From NCBI GenBank assembly GCA_036426205.1, contig CM071568.1, positions 230,364,148 through 230,428,147 on the forward strand: a stretch of DNA of 64,000 bases, written 5' to 3'. Both the position numbers and the translations under genes were made by a program. The stretch comes from Ascaphus truei. Lineage: Eukaryota > Chordata > Amphibia > Anura > Ascaphidae. Position 1 is the first letter of the stretch. Each line of letters starts with the position of its first letter. Below, piece after piece: positions 33,501-44,136 of this stretch. A model generated the notes under the pieces. That model was not told the origin of the DNA, did no database searches, and worked only from the letters and a program-made list of their open reading frames with translations.

Positions 33501-34760
33501 CCCCGCCATACTGGAGATTTGAGTTGGAGAGTCCTCCACGGTGCACTGTGCACGGGTGTAACGTACGTGCTTGCCACAAACTGGTACCGGACCGCGGGGC
33601 TGAGGTGGGGATGTATAAGCACCGTCCTTTGGCCACGGAGTCAGGTCCGGAGTGCGGATTCCATGGTCAGACATAGCCAGGTCAGGATTGGAGAAAGCAG
33701 GGTTAATGTTATCCAGGTAGGGGTCAAGGCAGGCGGCACAGGAGCGGTGGTCGAGGAAACCAGCCGAGGTCATCAACAGGAAATCTTGGGTGAAGGTATT
33801 CCAGCCTAGGAGGCTAGAACCTTGAGAGAAGCCACTGCAGCTGAGAAGCTTCAGCGAAGGTGCTGCAGCACACACAGGAAAAGGCCAGGAGTCACAGGAA
33901 CCAGAAGCTTCGGTACAGGGACTTCCGGACAGGAGCAAACTCCACTTGGAGGAAGCAGGAACCAGAGGTGCAGACACGCCACAGGAAAAACTGGGGAAAC
34001 CAGCGTAGCCGCTTCCGCGCGGCGAAGTCTGTCAGGAACCAGGAAGCCGCGCCGAGGCTACTATGCAAGAAACCCTTGGGCAGCAGGGGACTAGTAGCAG
34101 GATACAAGGCACCAGGAGGCCTAGCAGGCCAAACATAGTCTGTGACAAGCACAGTTACTTGCAACATGGATTGCAAAGTCTATGTCCAGCAACTTCCTGA
34201 GGGCGGGGCAGTAACTAAATAGCACAGGAGGCAGATCAGGCCAGAGCTGCACAGGAGGCAGCAGGAGGCAGGTGATTGCAGAAGCAGGGAATAGATTGTC
34301 TGGAACCTGCAAAGCTCCGGATGGATGGTCTCCAGCCAAAGCCAGGAGTGGAATCCTGACAACTGGAGAGTACTTGGCCCACTTCACGGACTCCCCCGCC
34401 ACCTGCCCCTTCTGTGGCGAGCGGGAGTTCGTGTACCATATTTATTTTAGCTGCGCCACACTGCAGCCCCTCTTATCCACCTTGAGGTGCCTTCTCCTGC
34501 AGTTCTAGCTGCACCTTTCCCCTCGCCTTTTTATTTTTGGGTGCCCAGTGTCCCGGGACAATAAGCCTAGGGATCTCATCAACCTGCTCCTGGCATTGGC
34601 TAAACTAGTCATTTATAAGACCAGGAAGCAGTGTCTGGAGAGGGAGGTCCCAACAAACATTGTGGCCATGTTCCGGGTGCTGGTGCACTCCCGTATCCGG
34701 GCAGAGTATACGTACGCCGAGTCCACTGGGACAGTTTCAGAGTTTGCCTCCAAGTGGTAG
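30540..34760 (+). pseudogene. Tx1-like LINE ORF2 (endonuclease/reverse transcriptase)
   Basis: Apurinic-type endonuclease motif VLGGDFNCTL at about 30647-30676, then RIDRLYIS and PFSDHNC. RT blocks follow: GLDWLTVEFFQFFWEML (31627 onward), LLPKKG and NWRPVSLLSTDYKI, a DHEKAFDR block near 32010, and the catalytic AYADDVLLVAQD at about 32289-32324. Past the solo LTR the frame resumes with a C-P-F-C ... H ... C motif (TCPFCGEREFVYHIYFSC, about 34402-34455). Many frameshifts (near 30730, 31380, 31930, 32550, 32950) make it inactive. Confidence 0.85.
33557..34361 (-). mobile_element. solo LTR in antisense orientation within Tx1 ORF2
   Basis: Plus strand begins TGTAACGTACG and ends ATCCTGACA. On the minus strand this is TGTCAGGATTCC ... 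CCCCACCTCAGCCCCGCGGTC ... TTACA, and its end resembles the gypsy LTR ends at 13470 and 25860. Flanks acggg (33552-33556) and actgg (34362-34366) are a one-mismatch 5-bp duplication. ORF2 coding similarity stops at the left edge (LHGALCTG) and resumes at the right (GEYLAHFTDSP). Confidence 0.8.
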
Positions 34761-34967
34761 TCAGGTGGGGTGCTCTGCTCGGTTTCCCCCACTTTGGATT
34801 ACTTTTTACTAACCCTTCATTTTTAGTGCACTTGATTTTCTTTACAGTGCACTTGTTGGTTTGGTTTAATTTTACATTTGTTTGGCTGTTTTTTCTTTGT
34901 TCTACTTGTTTCTAATCAAGTAGAATTGCTGTTCAACTGATTGGCCGGCTTTGCAAAACCAGATCAA

Positions 34968-35240
34968 AATAGACCTCCTCTCTCCCTTACTTCTCCTCTT
35001 CCCCCTCCTCTTCCCCCCCACCCCCCTCCTCATCCTGTCTCCTTCCTCATCCTCTCCCCCCTCCATCTCATCCTCTTTCTATCCCCCTCTCCTCATCCCC
35101 TTTCCTCCTTCCTCATTCTCTCTCCCCCCTCCTCATTCATCTCTCCCTACTCCTCATTTTCTTTCTTTCTCTCCCTCCCCTCCTCATTCTCTTTTTTTTT
35201 TTTCCCTGTCTTTATGTCTTTCTTTCTTTCCCTTCAACAA
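34968..35240. repeat. ~270-bp polypyrimidine tract
   Basis: Almost only C and T on the plus strand (ctcctcttccccctcctc-type units), ending about 330 bp upstream of the first TRA2A exon in the window. It is purine-rich on the other strand and therefore capable of triplex formation. Confidence 0.85.
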
Positions 35241-35573
35241 TGCCTACCTGGCTGCAGTGATAGAGGAGGGCGACGGAAGACTGAGGATCGCCAGGGTGGT
35301 AGAGGAGTTGGGCGGCGGAGGGCGACCGGGGAGGAGAGTGCCGTAGCAACGGCAAACACCGAAAGTCAGTGAAGACTTCAGGGTCGGACGGTTGGGGCGT
35401 ACTCCTGCCCGGCCATCATGCTTCGATCTCGCCGCCCTGCCCCACTCTGGCGTATCTCCGTCCTCTTCTCCTGCTGCTGTCGTCCTCTCCCACCGCCCCC
35501 TTTAAAAAAAATTATTGCGCACCCCTGACTTAAGCAAAAGTTTTTATACCTTCTTTTTGTCTTTCTGTTCCAG

Positions 35574-35762
35574 GCAAATCCAGATCCCAACATGTGCGTC
35601 GGAGTCTTCGGCTTGAGTCTGTACACAACTGAAAGAGACATACGAGAAGTGTTTTCTCGCTACGGTCCCCTTGCTGGTGTCAATGTAGTTTATGATCAGC
35701 GGACTGGACGCTCGAGGGGCTTTGCTTTCGTCTACTTTGAACGCATAGATGATTCTAGAGAG
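35574..35762 (+). CDS. TRA2A: TRA2A exon: first part of the RRM
   Basis: 63 codons, acceptor cag at 35571-35573, donor gtaatc from 35763. It encodes [20 protein letters not shown]..., with RNP2 (VGVFGLSL) and RNP1 (RGFAFVYF) of the RRM, and ends in DDSRE. The block matches vertebrate transformer-2. The segment [20 protein letters not shown] is the alpha form (TRA2A), not TRA2B. TRA2A is a nuclear SR-like splicing activator that binds GAA-rich exonic enhancers. Upstream exons, which in other vertebrates encode the start and the N-terminal RS domain, were searched for by eye in 1-35570 and not found; they may lie outside the window. Confidence 0.97.
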
Positions 35763-36928
35763 GTAATCCAGTTTAATGTTTATTTACACTCAATAATGGT
35801 CTGTCAGTGTCTTAACCAGTGTGCAGTAAGACTTGGTGTTGCTGACAGCTAACTAACTTATGGTGGAGGCTTGCATAATAAATGGGGGCGCTCAATGTTA
35901 ATCCAAAATAGTACGTTCAGGTTTTATTGGGTACCGGAGTGGTTGCACAGGGTAATTTTTCTGCTGCGTTACTTAAATGTCAAAACTGTCCTTGGGATGT
36001 CTCCTGAGCACCATATTATTTCCAGAAGCTAGGAGGTGATCTCAGAAGAGGATACATTTATAAAGTTAATGGGGTGGGAATCTTGATTAGTCATCTCCAA
36101 GATCAATCTGTTTGCAACTGATCCCTTTTAATTCCAAAGTATATAGATGTGGTTTACTCTTGCCTACCTCCCCAAATAGTTTTGCTATGGGGTGCTTATC
36201 CTATATCTCTATATATAGAGATATACATTTTACTCTGGGCTTTTACAACCCTAAATCTTTAAATAACTGTACAGATAAGACCTTACATTAAATTGATGTT
36301 ATACTTTTGTGTGTGTATACATACATAGAAGTCCAAGAGAATCAGGGAGTGCAAAGACCATGAAAAATAAAAAACATATACAACATAGTGCAATATGTCT
36401 GAAACTAAGATTGAAGCATCCAAACTTCATTCATCCAGTGGATCTTATTCTCTCAGATTAATCTGTGTTAAAGTGTGTGTAAAGGTATCTTTATGCTGCA
36501 ATGGTCTCCCATATAGAAACTGCCTCCGCATATGTCTTAGGGTATCTTCACCGCTTGCATAAATTCAAAAAAGAACAGAGAGTGTAGACTGCACCCATAA
36601 AATGTATATGCAGTAAAAATGGTAAGAAATACTCGCATGGTTTCCGAATAGCAATAGCGATTGGATCATAAGATCTGCGCCCACAATGGAGGTCCCTGAG
36701 CCGTCTCTCAGCTCGATACACGGAGCGGTCGCGTCCCCCCTCTCCCACGCTTCCGGGTTAGTTCCCCGAGTGGGAAACTCTCGCGATAGCTCGGAACTGA
36801 CAGCTGTTCGTGTGTAGAGCCTCCCTCTTCGATCCTGCTGAGTATTAAGTTATTTTATAATACTCACTTATAGGATCACTGTTTAGATTTAAGCGCTATT
36901 GGATAACATCCATGTTTTCACCATACAT

Positions 36929-36953
36929 ACATACATACATACATACATACAGC
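36929..36953. repeat. (CATA)n microsatellite
   Basis: Six tandem catacata-type units. Confidence 0.85.
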
Positions 36954-37109
36954 AAGCACTCCAACGTTGTAATTCAAATAAGCCTGGTGCTAGTCACATA
37001 AATAATATAAAGAGTACGTTGCCCTCCAGAAGGGCAGCAGAACAGCAAAGAGAGGCAGCACTCAGAGGCAAGTGTACAAAGAATTGTATTGTAACACACA
37101 CATCCAACA

Positions 37110-37137
37110 TTTCGATCCCACAGAGGGATCTTCTCAG
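37110..37137 (-). ncRNA. hammerhead-like stem-loop motif, left arm of locus 5
   Basis: Minus strand: CTGAGAA, GATCCC-tctgt-GGGATC stem, then GAAATGTTGG. Confidence 0.35.
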
Positions 37138-37147
37138 ATGCACACCC

Positions 37148-37181
37148 CAGGAAGATCCCTCTGTGGGATCGAAACGTCGGA
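37148..37181 (+). ncRNA. hammerhead-like stem-loop motif, right arm of locus 5
   Basis: CCAGGAA in place of the CTGANGA box, GATCCC-tctgt-GGGATC stem, then GAAACGTCGG. The box is degraded. Confidence 0.3.
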
Positions 37182-37240
37182 TGTTTGTGTCTGTTACAAT
37201 ACAATTCTTTGTACACTTACCTCTGAGTGCTGCCTCTCTT

Positions 37241-37241
37241 T

Positions 37242-37279
<38 letters not shown>
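37241..37279. repeat. (GT)n microsatellite
   Basis: GT run grading into gtat units. Confidence 0.9.
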
Positions 37280-37287
<8 letters not shown>

Positions 37288-37739
37288 AATATATATTGGT
37301 AAAGAGCACACAGTGTATGCATCGCTTTACAAAAGGTGTGTGTGGAGTGGGAGTGTATATCAATGGTGTGGGTAGGTGTGGAAATGTAAGAGGCTGTATC
37401 ATTAATTAAAGTGTGTGTGGATACTATGTGGTCCCTATTGGTATATAGGGATGGAATTACATAGAGTATTTGTATGTGTAAGAGACAGCTGTCTGTGCAT
37501 ACATATAGCGCAGTATGTATAGACATGCCTTTAGCAATCATGGGAAGAGAGTTCTCTCATGTCAGTAGTGACTCATAAAATTTCGGTCCCAGTTTAGGCC
37601 ATCGCTAAGTGTCCTGAACAGTTGCATAAATTTGAAATCATGCAACCGTCTCTCTTTCGGTGTTCTAAGAAGATTACCTTTGAGTATGGCCACCATTTTT
37701 TATTATTAAAGCTCGGCAAACATGGTACAGACACCTATA

Positions 37740-37743
<4 letters not shown>

Positions 37744-37810
<67 letters not shown>
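37744..37810. repeat. (AT)n microsatellite
   Basis: Long AT run flanked by a short CA run. Confidence 0.95.
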
Positions 37811-37817
<7 letters not shown>

Positions 37818-38653
37818 CTTGTCATTTAGTCATGTCCTATGTTGTTTTGTTTAAAATCAGCAATACCACCACTAAGTGTTTTTTTTTATTTTAATTTTAT
37901 TATTATTATATATTATATATGTAGGGATGCCATTCACTACTTAGCTAGAGTATATAGTAGCTAGGAAACCTTTTCCAACAGAATTCTTTTTAGTTTTAGA
38001 TATGCTGCCCTACAGTGTGAGAGCATATCCTTTCAGAAACTCACTTTTCTTTGTTTTTCCTTTTAGTAATTTCTGGCAAACTGATTTTCACATTCGCCCA
38101 TCTCTCCTGTCACTAGCTTCCATTCCCTGTTCCCCACCTTCCAATGGTTAATTCTATATACTATTTCAGTATCCTCAGGACCTGAGGAACTAATTTCAAT
38201 ATTGCACTCCTTTGGTGCTGCATCATTTTGATCCTGGTGTCAAGCAGCCCAATGCTTCCTCCCTTGTTACCAGCGACGGACCGTTTACAGGCATACATGT
38301 TTTGGGCCTGGTAATAGCATAGACCAAAGAGGGTAGAACTTCTGCAGCAAAGGTGCTTAATGGGGCAATACAGTGTGTGTGCGTTCGTGGCAGTGACCTG
38401 TTTTAAGGGTTTATATCTGGTGATTAATGCCTTTTCACCCAAGTAATGTTCTTCTTAATATTTATGACTACTTGCTTTAAAAATACTTGAGCAGGGGCAG
38501 AGATAAAAAAAAAAAAAAAAAAAAAACACAGACAACAAAAAACATGTACAGACATGTCCAGGGCGTCCACAGTAAGGCCTCGTTTAGGGTGGCAGAGACA
38601 GGTGGGTGGAGGGCGCAGGTGTGCGCGCGTCAGTCTGCTGGGCGATGTGTGCT

Positions 38654-38663
38654 CATCATCCCC
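38654..38663. repeat. target-site duplication (catcatcccc), left copy
   Basis: Repeated exactly at 40429-40438. Confidence 0.85.
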
Positions 38664-39351
38664 TATATTGTGAGAAAAGTGATACAAGGCGCAAACAGCT
38701 CTAAATGAAAGAAAAAGTGGAAAATAATAATTTAAAGTGAAAGGTGATGAAAATGAATAGATTATCTAAACACCCAGCTCAAACCCTCTGGTGGGACCTG
38801 TTTCACGGGTTCCAAGGTTAAGCGATTTCTCAAACATCCAGGGGGAGCATGTAGAGAAAAGAGAACAAAATACACAAATATAAGTGCAGACGTTTCTAAA
38901 ATCAAATGGATTGATAGACTGTGTCTTGGCTCATACAGTTGCTCTACTCACAGGACGTTGGAGTTTAAAAGGCAGCTGGCAAATAAGGGTTGCCACCCAT
39001 GCAGATAGCTGTAATCAGGACCCCCCTTCGAATACTCCGTCAGTGGTAATTACATATAAAATGAGAGAGAAAGCTACATAGTGCGATCAAATTGATAAAC
39101 TTTATGTAAAATATGGGTAAAAAATGCGCACTTACAATGTGCCAGTTAAAAATAAGCGTGTATCACACAAAGGTGAATTGGAGGTTTCCCGAACTGCTCA
39201 CCGCCTCCCTTAGGTGTTTGGCTGGCTTCCACTGCTCTGTGTCCCGAATCGGAGCTCCCCTCTTTGCGCCCGTCCGGATATGTGACGTCACGGCTGCAGG
39301 GTTGGTTTGCTACGGGTCGCCTCCAAGTCCAAAATTGGTCCACTCAACGCG

Positions 39352-39390
39352 TTTCGCCCAGCTAGCAAGAACTGTTGTCGGCTTCGTCAG
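39352..39390 (-). ncRNA. hammerhead-like stem-loop motif, left arm of locus 6
   Basis: Minus strand: CTGACGA, extra A, GCC paired with GGC around a long loop, then GAAACGCGTTGAG. The CTGANGA box is intact. Confidence 0.4.
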
Positions 39391-39860
39391 GAGTATGTGT
39401 AATTGTATACAGGTAGCTCTTATATACCCAATGACCATGCTAAATTAGCTGATCTTTCAATTAAACAATCTAATCAGCTCTTATTATGCTGGGAATAGAA
39501 GTGGATATAGAAATAGTGCATCTATCATGACTCTAAAATGTTGGTCATATATTACTACAATAAACAATATATGCAATACATGAAGGGACATATGTCTAAC
39601 ATACAATACATTTAATAAATTCATAGGAGACTCATTGTTCCCAATGGAAATGGATTACAAAACAACGAGACGGGTTGTATATATATGTTTATTGTAGTAA
39701 TATATGACCAACATTTAGGAGTCATGATAGATGCACTATTTCTATATCCACTTCTATTCCCAGCATAATAATAGATGATTAGATTGTTTAATTGAAAGAT
39801 CAGCTAATTTAGCATGGTCATTGGGTATTTAAGAGCTACCTGTATACAATTACACATACT

Positions 39861-39905
39861 CTGACGAAGCCGACAACAGTTCGTGCTAGCTGGGCGAAAC
39901 GCGTT
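39861..39905 (+). ncRNA. hammerhead-like stem-loop motif, right arm of locus 6
   Basis: Same as the left arm (CTGACGA ... GGGC-GAAACGCGTTGAG), in plus orientation. Confidence 0.4.
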
Positions 39906-41266
39906 GAGTGGACCAATTTTGGACTTGAAGGCGACCCGTAGCAAACCAACCCTGCAGCCGTGACGTCACATATCCGGACGGGCGCAAAGAGGGGAGCTCC
40001 GATTCGGGACACAGAGCAGTGGAAGCCAGCCAAACACCTAAGGGAGGCGGTGAGCAGTTCGGGAAACCTCCAATTCACCTTTGTGTGATACACGCTTATT
40101 TTTAATTGGCACATTGTAAGTGCGCATTTTTTACCCATATTTTACATAGTTTATCAATTTGATCGCACTATGTAGCTTTCTCTCTCATTTTATATGTAAT
40201 TACTGCTGATGGAGTATTCGAAGGGGGGTCCTGATTACAGCTATCTGCATGGGTGGCAACCCTTATTTGCCAGCTGCCTTTTAAACTCCAACGTCCTGTG
40301 AGTAGAGCAACTATATGAGCCAAGACACAGTCTATCAATCCATTTGATTTTAGAAACGTTTGCACTTATATTTGTGTATTTTGTTCTCTTTTCTCTACAT
40401 GCTCTCCCTGGATGTTTGAGAAATTGCACATCATCCCCAGCAGACCTTTTCAAGTGTTCAGGAGGCGGGTCTACAGACCTGAGGTTAGGGATGGGTGTTG
40501 CTCTTCTTACTACACTTTCCCGAATGATTTTATTGGCTGCCGAAGTACCAGTGACGCTGCTGCAGCTTGAAAAAACAACTTGAGTTGTTTATGCAAACTA
40601 GCAAGCGTCAACTCCGTACTTCGGCGACTGGGTAGCATCTACCCTGACAACTGATATTTACTTTAAATTATTTGTTTCGAACGTTCGCGCGCACGTCGCG
40701 AAGCAGACACCCTGAACGAGGCCTAAAAGAGGCACGGAACTCTTGCAAGTATATACACTGTGCGTTTTAGCGTGGGCACCCTGTACTTTTGTGTGATGTG
40801 TGTCTTCAAGTCGGCAACAGCAAATCCCCCCTCTCCCCCAACTGTTATCTTCATTTACTCTGCAAAGGAGAATGGGATATATAGGAGTAGAGTTGGCACT
40901 TTATTGGACACATTTGTTCAGAGATCTCAAAGTATTTTGTACTTCATTTCCAAAAGAAAAATAGCCAAATCTTGGTTATATTTGTTAAAGAGCCATTTAG
41001 ATTATTCAATTCTTTACAAAATGTTTACTTGGCAACCAGGGTTTGCACTTTTTTTTTTTTAATTGATGCGCTAACTGAACTAGCTAATGTAAACGTGGGT
41101 CCGGTGCTCGGACAACGGGTGCATCCATATCAAACATTAATTAATGAATTATATAAAGTAGGACCTCCTTCCCAAAATTAAGTAACAGATAACTATGCAG
41201 ATATGGGGGACTAGTGCCTAGTGTTGCTGGTGGCAGTAAACACATAGCCAGTAAAGACAAATTCAC

Positions 41267-41302
41267 CTAGAGAAAGGCAGTATTGTACTGCCGAAACGTT
41301 GG
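41267..41302 (+). ncRNA. hammerhead-like stem-loop motif (locus 7)
   Basis: CTAGAGA box (degraded), GGCAGT-attgt-ACTGCC stem (6 bp, perfect), then GAAACGTTGG and, ~20 bp later, cattaaatcc, as at locus 3. The copy-B counterpart is at about 48192-48228. Confidence 0.4.
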
Positions 41303-42028
41303 TTTTCATGGCACATTAAATCCTTGTTGCTGATTAAGACCGTGTGTCTGCTTCTTTACATCAGGAGCTCCCTGGAACAAGTGCACCGGCAGCTAAGTAC
41401 CCCCCCCCCCCCCCATTTACCAGTGTGACAGAGTGCGTGCACTAACTACCCTCTAACAATGAACATCTCCTGAATTATAAAAGTCCAATGTATAACATAA
41501 TCCATAATAGTAACAGGAATAAAGAACTCACTTTGTGAATTTGGAGTATTCCTGTCAGTCCTTGGAATCCATTGTGGGGGTCCTGTGGTGTGCAGAATCT
41601 GCTGGGTGGAGTAGCACAAGAGCAAGTGGAGAAAAGCTTAGCTACCAGTTGATGAATGAAAAGATGCAGAGGGGGCTCACATGTAAAAAAATATATATAT
41701 ATATATTTATTTATTTATTTATTTATTGGATCATTACAAGACCCCCAACGAGATAAAATGCGTGTCTTCAAGAAGGCACATAGACCTAGCTCCTTGTAGC
41801 AGGTGGGTAAAGGCATTTTTTTGGAAATATTGTATTGTGCCCAGTTGGTATATTCAATTCCATGTCCACAGCGTTGTTTATTAGAACACTTTTGGTGTTT
41901 ACACCACCATATGATGCTCCTGTCAAAATGATTATATATGCATTATGCTTCTTATGAACCTACTGTTTGAAGTGCAGTGTTGACTGCTGCTTACAACTTT
42001 TTGTTTTTCTCAAGGCATATAAAAACTA

Positions 42029-42307
42029 AGGCTGAGATTATAGTGCTCGCGGTGACAACAACATACTACTTCCCTATGAGGCCACCCATAGCGCGTGCGA
42101 CCGCGCTAGCGATGCATAGCAACCACGTGGCAGTTTTTTTTTGTTTTTTTTAAAGACAAATCATTTTGTCTTTTCGTGCTGCGTCACGTGAGTGGTTCAG
42201 CCAATCACTGGAAGCTGAGTTCACCCATCACTCACATCACCCATTGCTCGCATAGTGTCACGCGCACCCATGTGCTCGTTCGCGCGCACCCACTATCTCA
42301 ACCTAAT
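42029..42307. mobile_element. CG-rich MITE (taaggctgagattatagt family)
   Basis: Inverted ends taaggctgagattatagt and the complement of cactatctcaacctaa. It holds cacgtgagtggttcagcc. The copy-B counterpart is at about 48938-49216. Confidence 0.6.
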
Positions 42308-43118
42308 ATAGTCTCTTAAAGCTGCAGTTCAGTCAATATCCTGCATGTGTTTTTTTAAATAAATCAGTTCTGTAGTAAGAAAAAATACTTTTAGCATTTT
42401 CTGTTTTTAAAAAAACAACTTTTAAAGACCAATTTTCTTGTATTCTATTTTAACAGCCATTTGCTAAGGCACTGCACCTTCAGGCCCTGGCACATCCCTT
42501 TGTCAGCCCTGCCCCTCCCTCTAGCACATGTCAGTGCAGGAGTGCTCATGAATATTCATGAGCTTCCACTGAGTGACAGAAGCAGAAGAAAAACAGATCC
42601 CTTCACTAATTATGTCACCAAATTTCGACCTATCAATACATGGAGAACGAATTGACCTGCAGCTATACAGTTCTTTAGGTAATTAGAGATTGCACACATA
42701 AAACTATTGAAGTAAAAAAATAAATTTAAAAAAAAAGACTGAACTGCAGCTTTAAATCCCTTGCAGAGCACGAAGTGGCTAATCTGGGGAATTGGGGTTA
42801 GTGTTTTAATGGTTGCTTAAGAATTTCACGTGGTGTCCCAATTACTACATTAAAAGAACCACTTGAGCAAAATTCCGTTTTTAATGTGACATTTACAGCA
42901 TTTTTTATTTCAAACAATTGTTGAACGCAAATTTTTCGATATGACGAACAGTTTATAATTTATCAAAAGCAGTCCCAATTGCTACAATGTTGGATGCTGA
43001 ACCATTCTTTGTTGCGAACTGTGGTTAAGAGTTAAACCGTGTGTGTTTTTTTTTTTTAAACACACTCTCACTTACTGTGCTAGTACATGTTCTCTTGTGC
43101 AGCACGCGGACTATGCTG

Positions 43119-43434
43119 TAAGGCCGAGGTCATGGTTGTGGCTCTTGTGTGCGCGCCAATGCGCACACTCCTGCAGCCCCAGCGATGCAGGAGATAGGGA
43201 GGGAGGAGGGTGGCGAACACGTCACAGAGCTGGTTTGCCCTATTTGGCTGAACCAGCTGATGTCACGCGACTGTAGCCCAAAATCTCAATTTGAGTTGTG
43301 GCAACAAAATGTAGCAGCGTCAACACGCCCAGCGCTGCAGGCAATTGAGGAACTACCATAGGCGATCAGGTAAGAGTCCAGGAAGTGTGCGTGGACGCAA
43401 GCACACACAGCGACGCCCCATGAGCTCAGCCTAA
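43119..43434. mobile_element. CG-rich MITE with CACGTCA/TGATGTCACG core
   Basis: Ends taaggccgaggtcatgg and the complement of ccccatgagctcagccta. The core is cacagagctggtttgccc. It abuts the next MITE at a shared CCTAAGG. The copy-B counterpart is near 50018-50325. Confidence 0.55.
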
Positions 43435-44136
43435 GGCTGCGTCCATGGTTACTGATTGCGCGTGGAGGCTGAGGGAAAGCGGGTGCTTTCCCTGACCTTA
43501 GACCACGCGCCGTCCGGGGGCGTGTCGGGGGGCGGGCCAGTGACGTCATGGAGCTGGTTTGCCCTCATTGGGCAAACCGCTCACGTGACCGGCCCTGCGC
43601 TCCGGCAAGCGTGAAAATGTAAACTTTTGCTAAGACTTGCGCTTCGCACGCTTGCGGAAGCGTAAGCGAGCCCCTGCTAAAGCCGCTCTCATTGCGGCTG
43701 TAGGGGCTCAGTGCCGAGCGTAAGCGCGCCTCAGCACGGGTCAGCACATAAGGCCTCGTTCAGGGTGCTGGCTTCGGAGGGAGGGCGTGCTGCCGTGAGA
43801 AACAAAGTATTCAATTTGAATACTGGTTGTCAGGGTAGCAACTGCCCTGTCTCCGAAGCCAGGAGTTGAAGCTGGCTACAGTTTCAAGAAACGAAAATTT
43901 CGTTTTTTGGAGCAGCAGCATCGTCACGGACCTAGGCAGCCAAGGAAATCATTCTTGAGAATGATTTCATGACTGCAACCTCGATACTTAACCTGCCGTG
44001 TGTAACCCCGCCCCCTCAACGCTGAAAAGTCTGCTGGGGGATAAACACAGATCGCCCAGCGCACTGCCGCCCTCCCGCCAACTCCTGCAGCTGGCACCCT
44101 GAACGAGGCCTAAGCGCTGACCATGTCCGAGGCCTT
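43434..44136. mobile_element. CG-rich MITE containing a second MITE
   Basis: Left end aaggctgcgtccatgg, right end ccatgtccgaggcctta. It carries the inverted form of the core (gacgtcatggagctgg ... gcaaaccgctcacgtgacc) seen at 14880 and 18170. A MITE with ends aggcctcgttcagggtgc/gcaccctgaacgaggcct lies inside at 43752-44110, flanked by TAA. The copy-B counterpart is at about 50325-51030. Confidence 0.65.
43752..44110. mobile_element. inner MITE with aggcctcgttcaggg ends
   Basis: Long inverted ends and a TAA duplication (43749-43751, 44111-44113), consistent with PIF/Harbinger. The interior has gaatgatttc/gaaatcattc inverted blocks. Confidence 0.75.

Larger units (their letters stand above)
28211..34790 (+). 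mobile_element. Tx1-like LINE, decayed, with solo LTR inside
   Basis: ORF1 with a CCHC knuckle, then an ORF2 with endonuclease, RT (YADD) and a C-terminal Cys/His motif, in the Tx1 order on one strand. The 5' part of the endonuclease is missing near 30440-30540. ORF2 is interrupted by an LTR at 33557-34361. The 3' end fades near 34790 without a clear poly(A) tail. Confidence 0.8.
37044..37243. mobile_element. short fold-back element with hammerhead-like modules (locus 5)
   Basis: Arms 37048-37137 and 37153-37240 are near-perfect complements, from agagaggcagcactcagagg to cctctgagtgctgcctctct, with a ~15-bp loop. Each arm carries the GATCCC-tctgt-GGGATC stem and GAAACG/GAAATG. No target duplication was recognised; the right side runs into a GT microsatellite. 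Confidence 0.8.
38664..40428. mobile_element. 1.77-kb hairpin element with hammerhead-like modules (locus 6)
   Basis: Two ~730-bp arms (about 38830-39570 and 39680-40425) are near-identical inverted copies around a ~110-bp centre. They are bounded by a 10-bp direct repeat and inserted in a MITE. Each arm reads CTGACGAAGCC...GGGCGAAACGCGTTGAG. The apparent ORFs in each arm mirror each other and have no recognisable domain. Confidence 0.85.
38572..40728. mobile_element. CG-rich MITE (aaggcctcgtt family) split by the hairpin element
   Basis: The left end aaggcctcgtttagggtg (38577) and the right end caccctgaacgaggcctaa (~40712-40730) are inverted. The middle is interrupted at catcatcccc by the 1765-bp hairpin element. 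The same family is intact at 43751-44110. Confidence 0.65.

Noticed and set aside
34941..35372. Pro/Ser/Leu-rich ORFs of 130-140 residues
   Set aside because: They are translations of the polypyrimidine tract without a start context or conserved domain.
35241..35560. Possible upstream TRA2A exon directly before 35574
   Set aside because: No Arg/Ser-rich frame with splice sites is present; the block is GC-rich repeat-like sequence.
39113..40138. Nearly identical ~100-residue ORFs on opposite strands
   Set aside because: They are mirror images in the two arms of the 1.77-kb hairpin element and have no recognisable domain; not genes.
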